Virus record (IMG/VR): IMGVR_UViG_3300037502_001855
Span: 1 to 29,234 of that record
Length of the DNA stretch: 29,234 nt
Origin: a virus
Reading direction: 5' to 3' (one strand)
The position numbers were made by a program, and so were the translations under genes. The notes beneath the pieces are model-generated. The model was not told where the DNA came from, did not search any database, and worked only from the letters and a program-made list of their open reading frames with translations. Positions within the stretch are counted from its first letter, which is position 1, and every line of letters starts with the position of its first letter. Of the stretch, positions 1-7,638 are shown one piece after another.

Positions 1-63
1 CCCCGACCCCAGGCTTTCTCCCCCTACGGGGCGCGGCGGTTTGGCTAAACGCGAGGTTCATCC
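1..63. other. Left end of the window, possible cos-proximal leader
   Basis: No complete gene lies here. Bases 1-8 (CCCCGACC) are identical to the last 8 bases of the window. A small hairpin follows: four C at 21-24 pair with four G at 28-31 around TAC. A GAGG at about 53-56 can serve as ribosome binding site for the gene at 64. GC-rich dyads beside the terminase genes are common near cohesive-end or pac sites, but this role is inferred. No convincing promoter is seen, so the late genes may be transcribed from the other side of the end junction. Confidence 0.4.
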
Positions 64-459
64 ATGATCACAATAAGTAAGAACCCGCCACGAAAGAAAC
101 GAGGCGAGACGCCGCATGTCGAGGTCGTCGCGTTGCCATCGCCGCCGACCGTCGAACGCGACCGGGTCATCGACATCGAGCGACAGATCCTCCACATCGA
201 CCACTTGCTGAAGCTCGCGGAGGATCGCGACCTTCAAGGCATCGCCCGCCTGATGGGGACGCGTCGCGGACTCGCCGAGGACCTCCGAGTCGAGCTCGAG
301 CGGCGCGAACAAGTGAGTACATCGGGCAACGCGCGCGAGCTCGAGGAGGCCCTCGTCGTTGCGCTCGCCGAGGTCGACGAGGATCGACTCGCTCGCGTGC
401 TCGGGGAGGTCTCCCGTCGTCGCGGTCGTGACCTCGCGTCACTCATCGGAGGGGAGTGA
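64..459 (+). CDS. Possible terminase small subunit
   Basis: A 131-residue charged, mostly helical protein directly upstream of the large terminase, which is the usual place of the small terminase subunit that recognises phage DNA and recruits the motor. Residues 33-76 and 91-131 are rich in Arg, Glu and Leu and could form helical hairpins; the start is basic (PPRKKRG). I do not recognise a clear helix-turn-helix, so the call rests on position, size and composition. The ATG at 64 follows a GAGG. The stop TGA (457-459) overlaps the next gene's start as TGATG, so the two are probably coupled. It could also be an unrelated packaging accessory protein. Confidence 0.5.
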   Translation: MITISKNPPRKKRGETPHVEVVALPSPPTVERDRVIDIERQILHIDHLLKLAEDRDLQGIARLMGTRRGLAEDLRVELERREQVSTSGNARELEEALVVALAEVDEDRLARVLGEVSRRRGRDLASLIGGE

Positions 460-1901
460 TGGTCGCCGATCTCGCCGCCCTCCGTCGAGCGGCCGCCCTC
501 GCCGTCGAGCTCGCCGCGCGCGATACCGCGTGGGATGTCGATCATGTACGATGGACGCCGCCGCAAGGCGTGTTCCTTCGGTCGACAGAGCCGATCGTCC
601 TGCTTCGGACGGGCAACCAATGGCTGGGTAAGAGCACCGTCGGGATCGCCGACGTCATATTGCGCTGTCTAGGCCGGCACCCGGCGGATCCTCGGGGACA
701 GAGGCCGCCGATCATCGCCTGGGTGATCTCGCCGACGAACACTCACTCGGTCGGAATCCAGGGGAAAGCCTGGACGCTGGCGCCTCGTCACGAGCTATCG
801 CCCGGTCAGCAATACGATGACGTCAAGGGAATGCGCGGGCGATATGCGGCGTTACGGTTCTCGAATGGCTCGATCATTCATTTTCGGACCGACCGGCAAG
901 GCGCCCTCACGCTCTCCGGCGCGACGATCGATCACGTGCTCATCGATGAGCTGTGCAGCCCGCGTGTCTACCAAGAGCTGAAGAAGCGCGTTGCTCGCAG
1001 AAACGGCTCGATCCGCCTCACCTTGACGCCGATCAACGCGCCAGCGGACTGGCTCCGAGAGGCGTGCGCCCAGGGTGAGGTTCAGGACTTGCACTATAAG
1101 TGCCGTCCCGAGTACGCAATCCCGGAAGGCGAAGATGAGCCGCTCCGAGATCCGAAGTCGGGCCGCCCGATGGACGCGGACTGGTTCGCCGAGTTCCGGG
1201 CGTCATCACCCGAGGATGAGCGGCCGGTCGTGATCGACGGCGAGTGGCAGGTGGAGCACCGCGATCGCGAGCTCGCTGGCTGGTCTGACAAGTACATCTT
1301 CACGCAGCACGACGGGCTACCCCGGTTCGCCGAGTACGGGATCGGGATAGACTACGGGCAAGCGTCAGATCGGACGGTTGCGATCCTGGCGGCCTACTCT
1401 CCCGAGCGCGGGGTCTATGTGCTGGAGGAGTGGGTCGGGGACGGCAAGGTCCCCATCCTCGAACAAGCGGCCGCGATCCGGCGGATCGTGCGACGAAGGG
1501 GCCTTCACCTGAAGGACATCAACCACCGAATTGGCGACATCAACTCCGCCGGGATGTACGGATACATCGGCAGCATGAACGAGGCCCTGACAGACGCCAT
1601 GCGTCAGGTCGTCAAGGCCGAACGCGATCCGGCTCTCCCGGGTGACTGGATGTTCGTCCCGGCGAATAAGCGTCGGGGAAGTGTCGGATACCGCCTGCGG
1701 CTGCTGAACGGGTCGCTCGCCGCGCAACGTCTCTGGGTGCATGAGAGCTGCAACCGACTGATAACCAGCATGCGAACGTATAAACCGGGTCTGAAGTCGT
1801 CGCTGGTCCTGAAGGATCCGCTTGACGCGCTCGGCTACGTCGCAGAGACCTGGGTTCGGGGCGCGACACCGCAGCCGACGGCCATCGAGATGCGCCGCTA
1901 G
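459..1901 (+). CDS. terL: Terminase large subunit (packaging ATPase-nuclease)
   Basis: The packaging motor: an ATPase that pumps DNA through the portal and a nuclease that cuts the concatemer. Starting at ATG 459, the Walker A is at residues 52-60 (GNQWLGKST), Walker B at 160-164 (VLIDE), and a TP-N coupling motif at about 190-193. The C-terminal RNase H-like nuclease shows acidic motifs GIDYG (Asp298), VLEEW (323-324) and IGDIN (Asp360). At 480 residues it has the normal family length. ATG 459 is preferred over GTG 456 because the GGAGG at 448-452 then lies 6 bases upstream. The order small protein, terL, portal is typical of tailed phages. Confidence 0.95.
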   Translation: MVADLAALRRAAALAVELAARDTAWDVDHVRWTPPQGVFLRSTEPIVLLRTGNQWLGKSTVGIADVILRCLGRHPADPRGQRPPIIAWVISPTNTHSVGIQGKAWTLAPRHELSPGQQYDDVKGMRGRYAALRFSNGSIIHFRTDRQGALTLSGATIDHVLIDELCSPRVYQELKKRVARRNGSIRLTLTPINAPADWLREACAQGEVQDLHYKCRPEYAIPEGEDEPLRDPKSGRPMDADWFAEFRASSPEDERPVVIDGEWQVEHRDRELAGWSDKYIFTQHDGLPRFAEYGIGIDYGQASDRTVAILAAYSPERGVYVLEEWVGDGKVPILEQAAAIRRIVRRRGLHLKDINHRIGDINSAGMYGYIGSMNEALTDAMRQVVKAERDPALPGDWMFVPANKRRGSVGYRLRLLNGSLAAQRLWVHESCNRLITSMRTYKPGLKSSLVLKDPLDALGYVAETWVRGATPQPTAIEMRR

Positions 1902-1944
1902 CCGGCGGGCGTTCGGCGCGCTACCTGATTCCGTGGGGTTTCCG

Positions 1945-3438
1945 ATGTACTTGCCGATCCCGTCACATGAGCGCGCACGAATCGAGGAAGGTGAGCTTCG
2001 GATGTCGCTTCTCGAAGGCCGCTGGGATTCCGCTCTGCGTGAGAGGATGGGGCGTTTTTTCGCCGAGACGGTTCGCGACCGGATCGCGAGTGCGGTCGAC
2101 ATGTCGCGCGCTCCATTCAAGTATGCGATCGACGCCTTGAACCTGCTATACCTCGACCCGCCGACGGTCGCGGCCGGCGATGCTGATCTGGCGCCACTTG
2201 CCGGCGCAACGCTGTGGCCGATCCGGCATCAGGCTCACCGCATCGTTCTCGGGCTGGGCGAGTGTCTCATTCGATATGACGTGTCCGAATCCGGCGGGAC
2301 GCGCCGTCTCACTCATCGGCTCGTGCTGCCGCATCGGTGCGAGGTCATCACGGATCCGAGGGATCAGTACAAGATCCTCGTGATTCGTGAGATGATGGAG
2401 GTGCCGCAGCCCGACGGTCGGACCTGCTTGTATCGCGAGACGCACGACGCGCGCCCCGAGGCACCGACGCCCTACATGGTCGAAGAGTGGGTCAGCGACG
2501 AGGGCGGCGCGGCCGCGTGGATGGACGTCACAGCCGAGCAGACGCGCGGCCTAGAGGGCGGCGTCCCATACCGCGACACGGCCGGCGCGCAGATCATCCC
2601 ATACGCCCTACACCATCAAGCGATGGGAAGTCATACGTGGGCGTGGCGAGTGTGGGCCGAGCTGGTCGCGGCGCAACTCCATGCGGGCTGCCTGCAAACG
2701 TGGTTGCTGGCCGGGATCCGGGACAACGCATATCCGACCCGGGTGGCGATCGATCTCGATGTCCCGAGCGGGACGATCATCCCGGAGGGGTCCATCGCCG
2801 GTCAGGGATCGTCGGCGTACATCACCATCGAACCGTCAACGATCCTCCGAATGAGGACGGCAAACACCGCACAGGGCGGCGGGTCGATCACGACGCTGGC
2901 GGCGACGATGGACCCGGCCGCCGTCTCGAGTGTCATCGCGTCCTATGTGGAGCAGGCTCTACAGGATGCCGGCCTCGGGCCTCCCGACGAAGCGCCGAGC
3001 AAGGGCGTGTCGGGTCACGCGATCTCGATCTCGCGCGACGCGCTCCGGCGGTCGCAGCGTCAGCAGATTCCGGCCGCTCGGCTCGGCGATCAGGTCATGC
3101 TTGCGCTCGGCGCACGGCTGGCGAATCGCTACCTCGGGACCGCGCTGCCCGAGGAGCCGGCGGCCTATGCGATCAGCTACCACGGGATCCCGCTTTCGAC
3201 CGCCGAGATTCAGGTCGCGGTCGACCGGGTCACGAAGCTTCTCGACGCCGGCCTCATGACGCGCGCGATGGCACTTCGTGAGGTCCATCCGTATCTCTCC
3301 GAAGCAGACGCCGCCGCGCTCGCGGCCGAGATCGCAGGCGGCACGACTCCGGCCGCGCCGTCGCCTCGACCCGAACGAGTGATCGAGGTCGAAGATGAGA
3401 TCCCGGAGATGGACGACCTGACCGCCGAGGAGGAGTAA
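1945..3438 (+). CDS. Portal protein
   Basis: Probable portal: the dodecameric ring at one capsid vertex through which DNA passes and to which the terminase and neck dock. No short signature is readable, so the call rests on position after terL, length (497 residues), and composition: an alpha/beta wing-like first half, a helical middle and an acidic tail rich in Glu and Asp. The frame is open upstream to 1822, inside terL, but that extension is Arg/Ser-rich shadow sequence. ATG 1945, after a short GGGG stretch and just past the terL stop, is the natural start. The stop TAA overlaps the next ATG as TAATG. Confidence 0.82.
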   Translation: MYLPIPSHERARIEEGELRMSLLEGRWDSALRERMGRFFAETVRDRIASAVDMSRAPFKYAIDALNLLYLDPPTVAAGDADLAPLAGATLWPIRHQAHRIVLGLGECLIRYDVSESGGTRRLTHRLVLPHRCEVITDPRDQYKILVIREMMEVPQPDGRTCLYRETHDARPEAPTPYMVEEWVSDEGGAAAWMDVTAEQTRGLEGGVPYRDTAGAQIIPYALHHQAMGSHTWAWRVWAELVAAQLHAGCLQTWLLAGIRDNAYPTRVAIDLDVPSGTIIPEGSIAGQGSSAYITIEPSTILRMRTANTAQGGGSITTLAATMDPAAVSSVIASYVEQALQDAGLGPPDEAPSKGVSGHAISISRDALRRSQRQQIPAARLGDQVMLALGARLANRYLGTALPEEPAAYAISYHGIPLSTAEIQVAVDRVTKLLDAGLMTRAMALREVHPYLSEADAAALAAEIAGGTTPAAPSPRPERVIEVEDEIPEMDDLTAEEE

Positions 3439-3752
3439 TGCCGGTCCCTCCACCCGCCGTCCGCCGCGCTGCCGCCGATGGTCTCGCACTTCGGGCCGAG
3501 TATGGCCGTGGCGGGACCGAGATCGGCGTAGCTCGCGCGCGCGACCTGTCGAATGGCCGCGACGTTTCGATCGACACGCTTCGTCGGATGGTCGCCTACT
3601 TCGACCGGCACGAGGTCGATCTAGAAGCGCCGGCGGCGAAGCGGGGTAATCCGGGCTACCCGAGCGCTGGGAAGATCGCGTGGTATCTGTGGGGCGGCGA
3701 CGCCGGCCGCGCGTGGGCGCGTCGCGAACTCGCAGCGATTGACCGAGACTAA
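3438..3752 (+). CDS. Small conserved phage head-region protein, function unknown
   Basis: A 104-residue protein with the combination ARDLSNGRDVS (about 35-45), a middle helix (RRMVAYFDRHEVD) and SAGKIAWYLWGGDAGRAWA near the end. From memory, this pattern recurs in many phages in proteins lying between portal and capsid genes, sometimes fused to larger head proteins. Its biochemical role is not known to me; head morphogenesis is inferred from place only. It begins inside the portal stop codon (TAATG). Its last codons (IDRD, then stop) form the first half of a motif repeated in front of two other genes. No catalytic triad is visible, so I would not call it a protease. Confidence 0.7.
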   Translation: MPVPPPAVRRAAADGLALRAEYGRGGTEIGVARARDLSNGRDVSIDTLRRMVAYFDRHEVDLEAPAAKRGNPGYPSAGKIAWYLWGGDAGRAWARRELAAIDRD

Positions 3753-3763
3753 CCGGAGGAACA
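3739..3763 (+). repeat. Dispersed TTGACC...AACCGGAG leader motif, copy 1
   Basis: TTGACCGAGACTAACCGGAG followed by GAACA, directly before the ATG at 3764. It overlaps the end of the preceding gene. Close copies precede the starts at 5518 and 9115. CCGGAGG is the ribosome binding site; the conserved TTGACC part has no obvious translational role and no -10 box follows it. Confidence 0.6.
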
Positions 3764-4360
3764 ATGGCCGAAGAACACGACGAAGCACCGCCGGAGCACT
3801 GGCGCACGATCACCCCGGAGGCGAGCTGGCGAGAGCTCTCCGGCGCGCGGGCGAAGCTGGCTGCCGAGCGGGCGACCGCGAAGCAGGCCGCCGCGCGTGT
3901 CTCCGAGCTTGAAGCCCTGTTAGCCGAGGTCGAGCCGAAGCTCTCGAAAGTCCAAGAACTCGAAACCACGACGGCGCGTCTCCAGTCGCGACTGTCCATG
4001 TCCCGGCTCGGGATCGTCGATGACGAGGTCGCCGAGATCGCAGAACAGCGATTCGCCCGGTATCAGGCCACGGCCGGGAAGGAGGCGAAGGCGCTCGATG
4101 CGTGGCTGGCCGAAGAGGGCAAGTCGGACCGCATCCTATCGCCGCTTCTCCAACCGGCCTCGACTGCGACGCCGGCGGCCGCGCCGCTCCCTCCCGTGCC
4201 GGTAGTCCCGCAGCCAACCGCGCCGCAGCGCACGGCCGGGACGACCGCCGATGAGATCGCGCGCATCCGAGCGGCGAACAATGGCCGGATCCCGCGCGAG
4301 ATTCAGAAGGAACTCGGCACCCGAATCGCGATCGGCGACTTGCTCGGGCCTCGGCGATGA
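3764..4360 (+). CDS. Probable capsid scaffolding protein
   Basis: A 198-residue protein immediately before the major capsid gene. Residues about 25-85 are an Ala, Glu, Lys and Leu-rich helix with heptad-like spacing, as in a coiled coil. A second helical part (85-128) is followed by a Pro/Ala linker (about 132-160, PAAAPLPPVPVVP) and a basic helical C-terminus (ARIRAANNGRIPREIQKELG). Coiled coil, linker and basic tail is the usual plan of scaffolds that bind capsid subunits through a basic C-terminal helix. The protease needed in some HK97-type systems is not recognised nearby, so this scaffold may act uncleaved. A CCGGAGG lies 6 bases before the ATG. Confidence 0.72.
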   Translation: MAEEHDEAPPEHWRTITPEASWRELSGARAKLAAERATAKQAAARVSELEALLAEVEPKLSKVQELETTTARLQSRLSMSRLGIVDDEVAEIAEQRFARYQATAGKEAKALDAWLAEEGKSDRILSPLLQPASTATPAAAPLPPVPVVPQPTAPQRTAGTTADEIARIRAANNGRIPREIQKELGTRIAIGDLLGPRR

Positions 4361-4401
4361 GGTAGCCTGACAGAAAGCAACGACCGTCGCTCCCGAGCTG
4401 C

Positions 4402-4475
4402 GTTACCGCTCGCGTATCAGGTCTGACACAGTCAACCGCGCGCCCCTCGGGGTGCGGATACGCGAGGGCCGTAAC
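4402..4475 (+). promoter_or_regulatory. Three-way-junction RNA leader of the major capsid gene
   Basis: The last 74 bases before the capsid ATG fold almost completely. Stem A is 10 uninterrupted pairs, 4409-4418 (CTCGCGTATC) with 4457-4466 (GATACGCGAG). It encloses hairpin B, 4420-4422 plus 4424-4427 with 4431-4437 (7 pairs, bulged C4423, loop ACA), and hairpin C, 4439-4445 with 4450-4456 (7 pairs with one G-U, loop CTCG). The junction has only one, one and zero unpaired bases. An outer helix pairs GTTAC 4402-4406 with GTAAC 4471-4475, which touches the start codon. The capsid ribosome binding site (GAGGG 4464-4468) lies partly in stem A, so folding should limit initiation. The regulatory role is inferred. 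Confidence 0.65.
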
Positions 4476-5420
4476 ATGGCGAATGAAGTAACTAATAGCT
4501 CCTTCGTGACGAATGGCGGTCGCACCGCCGAAATCCTTGCTGGCATCGTTCAGGAGGCTCTGTACGATCCGACCGACGTGCGCGCGACTGCGCTCTTCGT
4601 TCCTTGGGTTGCAGCCGGTAGCGCGACTCTCGAGGCGCTCGTTGACGCGGCGCCCGGTCCCGCCGCTGCCGATTCGAGCGAGATCGCGTCGGGCGCCTCG
4701 AACTCGGCCTACACCACCGCTGGCAAGCAGATCACCGTCGCGGGCTACACCCGGCAATACCAGATCAGCGACCTCTTCGGGGTAACCGCCGGCGCCGGTC
4801 AGGTGGACGCGAGCCGGGTCGCGATGAAGCTGGAACGGGCCCTGACGCTCACGCTTACTGACTTGATCACGGCGTTGTATGGGTCTTTCGCCAACTCGGT
4901 CGGGACCAGCGGCGTCAACTTGTCGACCTCCGACATGTATGCCGCAATGTACCAGTTGATCAACTCGAACGTTCCTTTCGGCCCGACCTCGCCGGTCTTC
5001 GCCGTGCTTCACCCGCAGCAGTTCGTGGACTTCATGAGCTCGCTCCGTGGCGAGACCGGCTCGGACGCCCTGCAGGCGGATACCGCGTCGCAGCTTCGCT
5101 TCTCGGGTCCGGGCTTCAAGGGTAGCTGGAAGGGCGTTCAGATCTTCACCTCGGATTCGGTGGCGACCGCGAACGGCGGCGCGGACCGTGCCGGCGCGAT
5201 GTACGGCCTCGGCGCCATCGCCTACACCCTCGGCGATGTCCGCCCGCTTGTCGGCCTGCACATCCCGGCCGAGGATGCACTCATGGTTACGCCCGAGATG
5301 ATCATCGAACGCCGTCGCGCGGCCGTCTCCGATCCGCTCTCGACCCTCGTGGCGCATATGTTCCCGGGCGTCGTGGAACTGGAAGACCTGCGCGGCGTCG
5401 GCATCGTCACGGACGCCTAG
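4476..5420 (+). CDS. Major capsid protein
   Basis: A 314-residue HK97-fold-type capsid subunit, inferred from position after the scaffold and from its pattern. The N-terminal arm (ANEVTNSSFVTNGG) is followed by an alpha/beta core with ITVAGYTRQYQISDLFG (about 88-104), the helix ERALTLTLTDLITALYGSF, a Pro-containing VLHPQQFVDFMSSLR segment typical of the A-domain, and late strands (AIAYTLGDVRPLVG, RRRAAVSDPLSTLVAHMFPGV). The ATG at 4476 is preferred to the in-frame GTG at 4452, which lies inside the leader stem-loop; GAGGG stands 8 bases upstream. Codons are clean and GC-rich, as expected for a strongly expressed gene. Confidence 0.88.
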   Translation: MANEVTNSSFVTNGGRTAEILAGIVQEALYDPTDVRATALFVPWVAAGSATLEALVDAAPGPAAADSSEIASGASNSAYTTAGKQITVAGYTRQYQISDLFGVTAGAGQVDASRVAMKLERALTLTLTDLITALYGSFANSVGTSGVNLSTSDMYAAMYQLINSNVPFGPTSPVFAVLHPQQFVDFMSSLRGETGSDALQADTASQLRFSGPGFKGSWKGVQIFTSDSVATANGGADRAGAMYGLGAIAYTLGDVRPLVGLHIPAEDALMVTPEMIIERRRAAVSDPLSTLVAHMFPGVVELEDLRGVGIVTDA

Positions 5421-5433
5421 TATCGGGTTGCGG

Positions 5434-5469
5434 GGTCGCGGTGGCCGGTCGCTCTCCGGTGCCGCGACC
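5434..5469 (+). terminator. Long hairpin after the capsid gene (terminator or attenuator)
   Basis: GGTCGCGG 5434-5441 pairs perfectly with CCGCGACC 5462-5469. Inside, CCGG 5445-5448 pairs with CCGG 5456-5459 around a 7-base loop. It stands 13 bases after the capsid stop. There is no good T-tract downstream, so it may be an attenuator or an mRNA-stabilising hairpin rather than a classic intrinsic terminator. Either would help set capsid level above that of downstream genes. Confidence 0.5.
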
Positions 5470-5486
5470 TTCGCGATCCCGCACCT

Positions 5487-5517
5487 TTGACCGACAACAA
5501 CCGGAGAACCGAAACCC
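5487..5517 (+). repeat. Dispersed TTGACC...AACCGGAG leader motif, copy 2
   Basis: TTGACCGACAACAACCGGAG followed by AACCGAAACCC ends exactly at the ATG at 5518. Compared with the copy before 9115 it shares TTGACC, ACAACCGGAGA and CCGAAAC. CCGGAG is the ribosome binding site. Confidence 0.65.
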
Positions 5518-6306
5518 ATGGCGACACCACAGCCGCTCCCCGCACCACAAGCCTACCGTCAAAGCGAGGTCGATCACAGCGACCGCCTTTCGCAGATGCG
5601 GCAGGTTCACCCCCGCTATGTCTACGCGCATCACTGGCAGGCGTGGGCCTACACCGAGGTCAACGACGCGGGCAAGGTCGTTCCCGGCGAGGATCTCGGG
5701 CGCGGCCTCGGGCGTGGTGAATGGGTTCCGGTTCTTCACAAGATCTACATTCGCAAGGGACTAAGCGGCGCATCGACTGACGCCGACGTCGAAGCCCCGA
5801 TCGCGAACGCCATCCGAAAGGGCGCGACCGTCATCCGTCCCGGCGACGCCCGGCTCGGCGCGTGGGCGGACTATCTTCGGATCTACCGCGATGTTTCCGG
5901 TTCCATCCACTACGTGGAGCAGACCGAACAGGCCGTCAGGCTTCCATCGGGCGAGACGGTACTTCGCCCGAACGAGCAGAAGTATCACGCATTCGTGACC
6001 CATGTTCGCGACGCCGGGATCGTGGACCCGATGTCGCCGATCGCCTATGAGGCGATCCGGACGAAGGCCGAGGCCGAGATCGAGTACCTGCGAGAGGCCG
6101 CGACCCGCACCGGGACCAGCCCGCAGCTTGAGCGGAAGACCCGGATCCTCGCGGCGATGGACGCGGCATGGCAAGCGGAACAGGAACGACAGGCCGGTCT
6201 CGCCGGTCCGGCCGTGGAGCTTGAGGTCGAGGTCATCGACGCGCCAGCGGCCGAACTCACCGCCGCCGAGGCCGCGCTGGCGCGCTCGAAGCGAGGGCGG
6301 AAGTGA
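5518..6306 (+). CDS. Unknown protein of the head gene cluster
   Basis: A 262-residue hydrophilic protein between the major capsid gene and the neck genes. The first part has a Pro/Gln-rich start and the aromatic stretch HPRYVYAHHWQAWAYTEV (about 31-48). The second half is helical and rich in Ala, Arg and Glu (about 180-225), followed by an acidic stretch and a basic tail (RSKRGRK). I recognise no family. Position and composition suggest a virion or head-assembly protein, inferred only. The leader carries a copy of a motif also found before 3764 and 9115. The TGA stop overlaps the next gene's GTG. Confidence 0.65.
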   Translation: MATPQPLPAPQAYRQSEVDHSDRLSQMRQVHPRYVYAHHWQAWAYTEVNDAGKVVPGEDLGRGLGRGEWVPVLHKIYIRKGLSGASTDADVEAPIANAIRKGATVIRPGDARLGAWADYLRIYRDVSGSIHYVEQTEQAVRLPSGETVLRPNEQKYHAFVTHVRDAGIVDPMSPIAYEAIRTKAEAEIEYLREAATRTGTSPQLERKTRILAAMDAAWQAEQERQAGLAGPAVELEVEVIDAPAAELTAAEAALARSKRGRK

Positions 6307-6542
6307 TCCCGGACCTCCGGATCAAGGGGCGGCCGGTGTCGCTCTCCGAGGTCGCGGCCGCACAGCCGATCGACCGGTCGGCGTTCGTGGTGCTCCCCGA
6401 CGAGACGCATTTCGGAGGCCGGGATCCGTTGGAGACGCGCGACAAGATGATCGCGCATCTGCGCGAGACTGGCGAGACCTATCAGGACGCCCGGCGTCAT
6501 GCCGACGGCGCCGCCCGAACCCATGACCGAAGGAGCCGATGA
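6303..6542 (+). CDS. Small protein of the head cluster, function unknown
   Basis: A 79-residue protein with a GTG start overlapping the previous stop (GTGA) and a GAGGGCGG just upstream. The first 50 residues look folded (IPDLRIKGRPVSLSEV, FVVLPDETHFGG); the last 30 are helical and basic (ARRHADGAARTHDRRSR). The stop TGA at 6540-6542 overlaps the next start. Not recognised. It is kept as a gene because both junctions are tightly coupled. Confidence 0.55.
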   Translation: MIPDLRIKGRPVSLSEVAAAQPIDRSAFVVLPDETHFGGRDPLETRDKMIAHLRETGETYQDARRHADGAARTHDRRSR

Positions 6543-6877
6543 TGGCGCTCGATTACGCACAGTTCAACGCCGAGAAGAAGCTTCACCCGACCGCCGAGCC
6601 GAACGCGCTGGACGTCCGGACCCTGTCGGGGAACATCACCCTCTCCGAGCGCGACGGCCGCTACCACGTCCTGAACAATGGCGGCAGCGCCCGAGACGTG
6701 ACGTTTTTCGCCGCGACTCCCGAGAATAAGGGCCGCGTCGATTACGTGTACAACTCCGGCGGCGGCGCCAACAACCTCGTGATCAAGGATTCGGCCGGTT
6801 CGACGCTGGCAACCCTCGCACAGAACGCCAGCGCGCAGTTCGCGTCTGACGGCAGCCTGCACATCCGGGTGGGCTAG
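6542..6877 (+). CDS. Possible head decoration or small beta-rich virion protein
   Basis: A 111-residue protein counted from ATG 6542 (ATG 6539 is also possible; AAGGAG at 6529-6534 suits 6542 better). It is rich in Gly, Asn, Ser and Thr with alternating beta-strand patterns: YHVLNNGGSARDVTFFA, VDYVYNSGGGANNLVIKD, TLATLAQNASAQFASDGSLHIRV. Compact beta-sandwich proteins of this look are common as capsid decoration or tail appendage proteins. The position between capsid and neck genes favours decoration, but this is inference. The stop TAG overlaps the next gene's GTG by one base. Confidence 0.55.
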   Translation: MALDYAQFNAEKKLHPTAEPNALDVRTLSGNITLSERDGRYHVLNNGGSARDVTFFAATPENKGRVDYVYNSGGGANNLVIKDSAGSTLATLAQNASAQFASDGSLHIRVG

Positions 6878-7638
6878 TGGAGCGCCGCCCGTCCATTCGC
6901 ATCCTCCGAGGTGGTCCCGACCTTATCCAGCGGGCAACCACGCAGACCCTCGTTTGTGAGGTGGGGGATCCGACGACGGGCGAGCGCCCCTCCATCACGG
7001 GAACGCCGACGTTCGACCTATACGACGCGTCGGGCGTTCAGGTCGTCACAGCCGGATCGGGGTCCGTTCTCGGCGCCGGCCGGATCGGCTACTCGCTGGC
7101 CGCCGCCACGGTGCCGGCCGCTACGCCGCTCGGTGAGGGCTGGCGAGAGGTCTGGACCTTCACGATCTCCGGCACGGCCTACACGATCGAGCGAGACGCG
7201 GCGCTGTGCCGCCAGATCCCGACGATCGCCATCACGGCCGAGGATCTGTACACCGTCGATCCGAGCCTTGACGGCGCGTGGCCGATCCGTCAGGCTGCGG
7301 AGCACTGGCGCCCGCAGATCGACGAGGCCGCCCGCATGATTCACCAGCGGCTGTGGGAGATGGGGCGCCGGCCGTGGCTCATCTGGTCGCAGGGCTCGCC
7401 CCGTCAGGCCGCTCTCCATCTCGCGCTAGCCCTGTGCTACGGCACGGTCGCGACCCGGCTCGGGGACTCCCGCTGGGGTGAGGAGCGGCAGCGCCACATG
7501 GACGCATACGAGCGTGAGTGGGAGCGCATCCGATTCGACGTCGACACCGACGATAATGGCACTCGAAACCGACAAGAAGCGCAGCCGATGGTCATCGGCT
7601 CGGCGGGTCCGCGCTGGTCGTTGTGGCGGGTTCGATGA
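6877..7638 (+). CDS. Probable head-tail connector (neck) protein
   Basis: A 253-residue protein with two visible parts. Residues about 20-115 look like an Ig-like beta domain (FDLYDASGVQVVTAGSG, WTFTISGTAYTIERDAAL). Residues about 115-230 form a helical domain (TAEDLYTVDPSLDGAWPIRQAAEHWRP as the start, then helices to about 220), resembling the adaptor proteins that bind below the portal. The GTG at 6877 overlaps the previous TAG. The stop overlaps the next gene as ATGA. Connector function follows from place between head and tail-completion genes and from the helical part; confidence is moderate. Confidence 0.6.
   Translation: MERRPSIRILRGGPDLIQRATTQTLVCEVGDPTTGERPSITGTPTFDLYDASGVQVVTAGSGSVLGAGRIGYSLAAATVPAATPLGEGWREVWTFTISGTAYTIERDAALCRQIPTIAITAEDLYTVDPSLDGAWPIRQAAEHWRPQIDEAARMIHQRLWEMGRRPWLIWSQGSPRQAALHLALALCYGTVATRLGDSRWGEERQRHMDAYEREWERIRFDVDTDDNGTRNRQEAQPMVIGSAGPRWSLWRVR

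Noticed and set aside
1822-1944. N-terminal extension of the portal inside the terminase gene
   Set aside because: Arg/Ser-rich out-of-frame terminase sequence; ATG 1945 fits the gene boundary.
4338-4366. TTGCTC-17-TAGCCT as a capsid promoter
   Set aside because: Both boxes are poor matches and lie mostly in the scaffold coding end.
4402-4475. tRNA or hammerhead ribozyme
   Set aside because: The length is tRNA-like and the fold is three-way, but there is no T-loop, no anticodon arm and no CUGANGA or GAAA core; the junction is nearly without unpaired bases.
3810-5519. 569-residue open frame on the minus strand opposite scaffold and capsid genes
   Set aside because: Arg/Pro/Gly-rich composition typical of a high-GC shadow; it is opposite two well-supported genes and lacks a ribosome binding site.
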